This document shows, piece after piece, positions 22,958-25,553 of a stretch of 25,553 nt of DNA. Source of the stretch: JAAEEP01 sp035529155 (GTDB lineage: Archaea; Thermoplasmatota; Thermoplasmata; Methanomassiliicoccales; JAAEEP01); assembly GCA_035529155.1 (NCBI GenBank), contig DATKXF010000047.1:1-25553 (forward strand). Reading direction: 5' to 3'. Position 1 is the first letter of the stretch. Every line of letters starts with the position of its first letter. Both the position numbers and the translations under genes were made by a program. Under the pieces are notes generated by a model. It was not told where the DNA came from, did no database searches, and saw only the letters and a list, made by a program, of their open reading frames with translations.

Positions 22958-24112
22958 CTAGTCTGCGGACTTTGCTGTCTCAGAGACCTCGTTTCCTCCA
23001 TCCTCTGTGCGCTTGGCCATGTTCCGGAGTGAGGTGTTGAGCAGCCCCCCGAAGACTCCCAACAGGAAGCCAGTCATCATTTCGAGTATGATGATGCCCT
23101 CATCATAGCTGCGATAGCCCAGGAAGAACTCCGATGCGTCAAGGGCACCCTGAAGGATGAAGGCGATGGCGAATACAGTCACCGAGAGTACAAGGTATGT
23201 CCAGTATACCTTTCCCTTTGAAAGGTAGTGGTTGAGGAACCTGCCGGTCTCGTAGCAGAAGATGGCGAATGCCCACATCCAGAGATTCGCCGAGACGAAA
23301 ACAATTATCTGAAGGAATATGTCAGCATCTGGATCAGAGAGAGCAGCATCGACCCCGTAGGCAAGGCCAGCGATTATGAAGACTACTGCCAGAACTGCGA
23401 ACGGAATCATCTGGCTTCCTGACCTTACTGCCCTCCCGACCCGTATAGCCCAGTTGCGAGTTCTATCACCGACCCTGTAGGCATAGAACATAAGGTATAT
23501 GCCGAGGACCAACGCGATGGTGCCTCCGGCCATCTCTGATATTGTCCCTGGATCCCCGTTCATATAGAACTGATACAGCTTGGGTACCAACGAGAAGAAT
23601 CCAAACAGCGCCAGGATGAGGCCGATAGGGGTGAGGATTCGCTTCCTCATCTTATCATCCTGCAGTGTTTTGAGGATGATATAGTAGGTACCTTCAACGC
23701 TCGGTGCCTGCTTCACAAACACTTTCCTTACGGAATCGACCTTTATTCTAGATGAGATGATTGGGTAGATGTACTCGTCCTCGGCGCCATCGCTTACAAG
23801 GATGACCCTCTCGGGCTTTACGACCTCCAAAACATTCTCCAGTTGCGTGGTCAGCGTCAGGTCGGACTCGTACCCGACCTTGATGTCCCCGCAGATGGTC
23901 GCCACCTCGACATCCATTCCTTTCTTGACCATCTCATCATACATGCCGATGGCTGCTAGAAGGGTGTTTGTGTCCGAGTCCTCGGCATCTTTCAGCCCCA
24001 GGGCTAGAGCCGCTTCGAGGTTGTCCTCCCTTCCAATGAATGGTCCGGAGAACCCTGCTTTCTCGCCGAAGTCGTTATCGCGATCCACGGACAGTACCAG
24101 GATCATCATCAT
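22958..24112 (-). CDS. DUF373 family membrane protein
   Basis: A 384-residue protein of archaeal family DUF373, function unknown. A soluble N-terminal domain (about 1-150) begins MMMILVLSVDRDNDFGEKAG and contains DAEDSDTNTLLAAIGMYDEM, VATICGDIKVG and RVILVSDGAEDEYIYPIISS, a Rossmann-like pattern with conserved acidic residues. Six or so transmembrane helices follow, and then a charged tail. Start codon 24112 is chosen because a TATA-like GGTTAAAATAGAT is centred about 27 bases upstream, giving a leaderless mRNA. Two more in-frame ATGs follow directly, so the exact one is uncertain. The 46 residues encoded further upstream run through that promoter and are not credible. It heads an operon with mptE. 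Confidence 0.87.
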   Translation of the reverse strand: MMMILVLSVDRDNDFGEKAGFSGPFIGREDNLEAALALGLKDAEDSDTNTLLAAIGMYDEMVKKGMDVEVATICGDIKVGYESDLTLTTQLENVLEVVKPERVILVSDGAEDEYIYPIISSRIKVDSVRKVFVKQAPSVEGTYYIILKTLQDDKMRKRILTPIGLILALFGFFSLVPKLYQFYMNGDPGTISEMAGGTIALVLGIYLMFYAYRVGDRTRNWAIRVGRAVRSGSQMIPFAVLAVVFIIAGLAYGVDAALSDPDADIFLQIIVFVSANLWMWAFAIFCYETGRFLNHYLSKGKVYWTYLVLSVTVFAIAFILQGALDASEFFLGYRSYDEGIIILEMMTGFLLGVFGGLLNTSLRNMAKRTEDGGNEVSETAKSAD

Positions 24113-24130
24113 GTTTCCAATCCCGATTCT

Positions 24131-24143
24131 ATCTATTTTAACC
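24131..24143 (-). promoter_or_regulatory. TATA box of the DUF373-mptE operon
   Basis: GGTTAAAATAGAT on the minus strand, about 27 bases before ATG 24112, with no SD. It is paired with a divergent GGTTAAATG element on the plus strand (24264-24272) that lies about 32 bases before the gene at 24301. Confidence 0.5.
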
Positions 24144-24300
24144 TTTTTATCTAATTTTTCGGATAAGCACCTAAAATACCGGACTTTCACTGGTTCCTTT
24201 CCCATCATTCCATTGTCCAGGGAATTCAAATGGATTATCAATCCCTCCAAGTTCGGAAAAAAAGGTTAAATGCCTTGACGGAGATGATGCAGGGACGCCA

Positions 24301-25404
24301 ATGGAAGGAAGGTCGAGCTTCAAAGAGTGCCCTCGATGCGGGCTGAGGAACCGGATGTCTGCCACCAAGTGCGATTTCTGCGGTTACGAGTTCAAGGGCT
24401 CAAGCGAGGAGTGGTCCGATTACGTGGACATCCTAGAGAAGCTCAGCAAAGGGGACGAGGTCCGCCCGGTCGACGAGGATCTTTCCAAGAAAATCGAATC
24501 CACACTGGTCAAGAAGAGAGATATCGACGAGGTCATGGTAAAGAGCTCCGTTGCGGCTGCTGGTGTGGCTGTCGTGGGCGATAAGAAATCGGCCGAGGAA
24601 GATCAGATTATCACCGAGGCGGATCAACCCAAGGAGGTCGTCGATTTCGTCGATTCCATGATCGATGAGGATGCTTCAGAGCCGATCTCCGGAGGTGAGG
24701 TCGAATCTGTTGTGGAAATTGAATCCTCCGAAGAGGCTAGCTTGGAGTATTTTGAGGAACCGATTTCCGACGAACAGGAAGCAGGGCTAGAGGCCAAAGT
24801 ATCAGAGGTCGATAGGACACCCGATTGGGCAGAAACGGCAGCCGCTGCAGCACTTGCCGCAGAAATGGCCGAACCAAAGGAACTGGGACCTGAGATTCAA
24901 GAATACCCGACCAAAGATGTTCCTGGATTCGAAGAAGAATTGGTGACCGACGAGGTTCACGGGGTCGATGTCGAGCAAGAGGCCGCGGAAATCCCTGCGT
25001 TCCACGAAGAGATCTCCGTCGAAGAAGAAACCATAGGGGGCTTGATTCCGGTTGGAATAGAGGAGCCGGTTCCAGCGGAGGTTAGGGAAATATCCCCAGA
25101 ACCTGCAGAGGCCGCAATGCCAGAATCACTTACTATGGAAGAGGGAATAGTTGAGGAGAGAACGGCTGAAGGGACAGATGTCACTTCTTCCCCCACACCA
25201 GCTCTCCCATTCGCGGCATCCTTGGGAGTAGGAGCCGTCGTTTACCTGGTCGCAATTGGAGGATTCCTCTTCCTATCTCTGGATGCGGCTCTAGTTTGGG
25301 CATTGGTCATTCTCGGGTCAATGATGATGTTGTTCGGCTTCCGGCGATTCTACGATGTGTTCCTTCCGGTGTCAAAGGCAAGAAAACGCAACACGGGGCA
25401 GTAA
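24301..25404 (+). CDS. Zinc-ribbon protein with acidic linker and C-terminal membrane hairpin
   Basis: A 367-residue protein of unknown function. The N-terminus is a compact zinc ribbon (C10-x2-C13 ... C24-x2-C27, ECPRCGLRNRMSATKCDFCG). Residues of about 35-295 are low-complexity, very rich in Glu, Ser, Ala and Val and without clear domains, so likely disordered. Two hydrophobic helices at the C-terminus (GAVVYLVAIGGFLFLSL and ALVWALVILGSMMMLFGF) precede a basic tail. The ribbon and linker would face the cytoplasm from a membrane hairpin. The ATG is near-leaderless, about 32 bases after GGTTAAATG. It could be a membrane-tethered adaptor; no enzyme activity is suggested. Confidence 0.8.
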   Translation: MEGRSSFKECPRCGLRNRMSATKCDFCGYEFKGSSEEWSDYVDILEKLSKGDEVRPVDEDLSKKIESTLVKKRDIDEVMVKSSVAAAGVAVVGDKKSAEEDQIITEADQPKEVVDFVDSMIDEDASEPISGGEVESVVEIESSEEASLEYFEEPISDEQEAGLEAKVSEVDRTPDWAETAAAAALAAEMAEPKELGPEIQEYPTKDVPGFEEELVTDEVHGVDVEQEAAEIPAFHEEISVEEETIGGLIPVGIEEPVPAEVREISPEPAEAAMPESLTMEEGIVEERTAEGTDVTSSPTPALPFAASLGVGAVVYLVAIGGFLFLSLDAALVWALVILGSMMMLFGFRRFYDVFLPVSKARKRNTGQ

Positions 25405-25495
25405 CACTTCGCCCCCTGTCTGCATCTCAATTTGGACATGGTTTGAAACATCATTTGAATATTGATCTTGATGAATCAGGGAATGGGGTGATGAG

Positions 25496-25553
25496 ATGAA
25501 AATCGTCTGGCATGGTCATGCCTGCTTTGAAATTAATGGTTCATCCACTTTGG
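25496..25553 (+). CDS. Metallo-beta-lactamase-fold hydrolase, UPF0173-like (5' end only)
   Basis: The window ends 19 codons into this gene. The N-terminus MKIVWHGHACFEINGSSTL matches the opening strand and HxHACF element of UPF0173-type metal-dependent hydrolases. ATG 25496 has GGGGTGATG just upstream. The active-site HxHxDH motif would lie beyond the edge, so activity cannot be judged. Confidence 0.75.
   Translation, partial: MKIVWHGHACFEINGSSTL

Overview
The window is archaeal and most resembles the Thermoplasmata (phylum Thermoplasmatota). The evidence is an archaeal-type SRP RNA, TATA boxes about 25-30 nt before starts, an MptE-type pterin pyrophosphokinase next to a DUF373 membrane protein, a DUF1614 membrane protein, a lipoate ligase lacking its C-terminal domain, and a PKD-SBP_bac_5 fusion. 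Assignment below class is not possible from the sequence alone. Genes next to promoters often look leaderless, while internal operon genes carry strong Shine-Dalgarno (SD) sites, often with TTG or GTG starts.

Layout. (1) 1-5011 is a lipoylation and 2-oxoacid dehydrogenase block: the end of a gene that may be lplB, then lplA (+), converging on a minus-strand operon lipA-E1alpha-E1beta-E2. Lipoyl synthase and ligase would supply the lipoyl group of E2. No E3 or lipB is in the window. (2) 5121-6686 holds an isochorismatase-family hydrolase and a decayed locus. In the decayed locus an ABC permease gene, broken by an in-frame TAG and cut short, is joined to the C-terminal half of a uroporphyrinogen-decarboxylase-family gene. 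(3) 6870-7187 is the SRP 7S RNA gene with an unusual UGAC apical loop. (4) 7228-8226 is an AIR-synthase-like protein. (5) 8348-11581 is a divergent pair: a predicted winged-helix protein (-) and the anaerobic ribonucleotide reductase nrdD (+). They share a control region with repeated GGTAAC motifs and a 9-bp inverted repeat. A small zinc-ribbon gene with a probable CTG start follows nrdD. (6) 11598-14759 holds a site-2-protease-like membrane peptidase, a small predicted winged-helix protein, a DUF1614 membrane protein and a two-TM membrane protein that sits at the tail of the next operon.

(7) 14767-22030 is a peptide ABC importer on the minus strand. The substrate-binding protein is membrane-anchored with two N-terminal PKD domains and forms its own unit, ended by a T-rich terminator. 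The oppB-oppC-oppD-oppF operon follows with start/stop overlaps and its own promoter. Both ATPases carry matching charged insertions after Walker A, and OppD also carries an internal four-cysteine zinc ribbon. (8) 22286-25553 holds the DUF373-mptE pair, a divergent zinc-ribbon/acidic-linker/two-TM protein, and the first codons of a metallo-beta-lactamase-fold hydrolase.

The strongest leads are the nrdD control region, the modified peptide transporter (PKD receptor plus zinc-ribbon ATPase), the SRP RNA loop and the permease/URO-D remnant. I saw no CRISPR array, insertion sequence, tRNA or other sign of a large mobile element.
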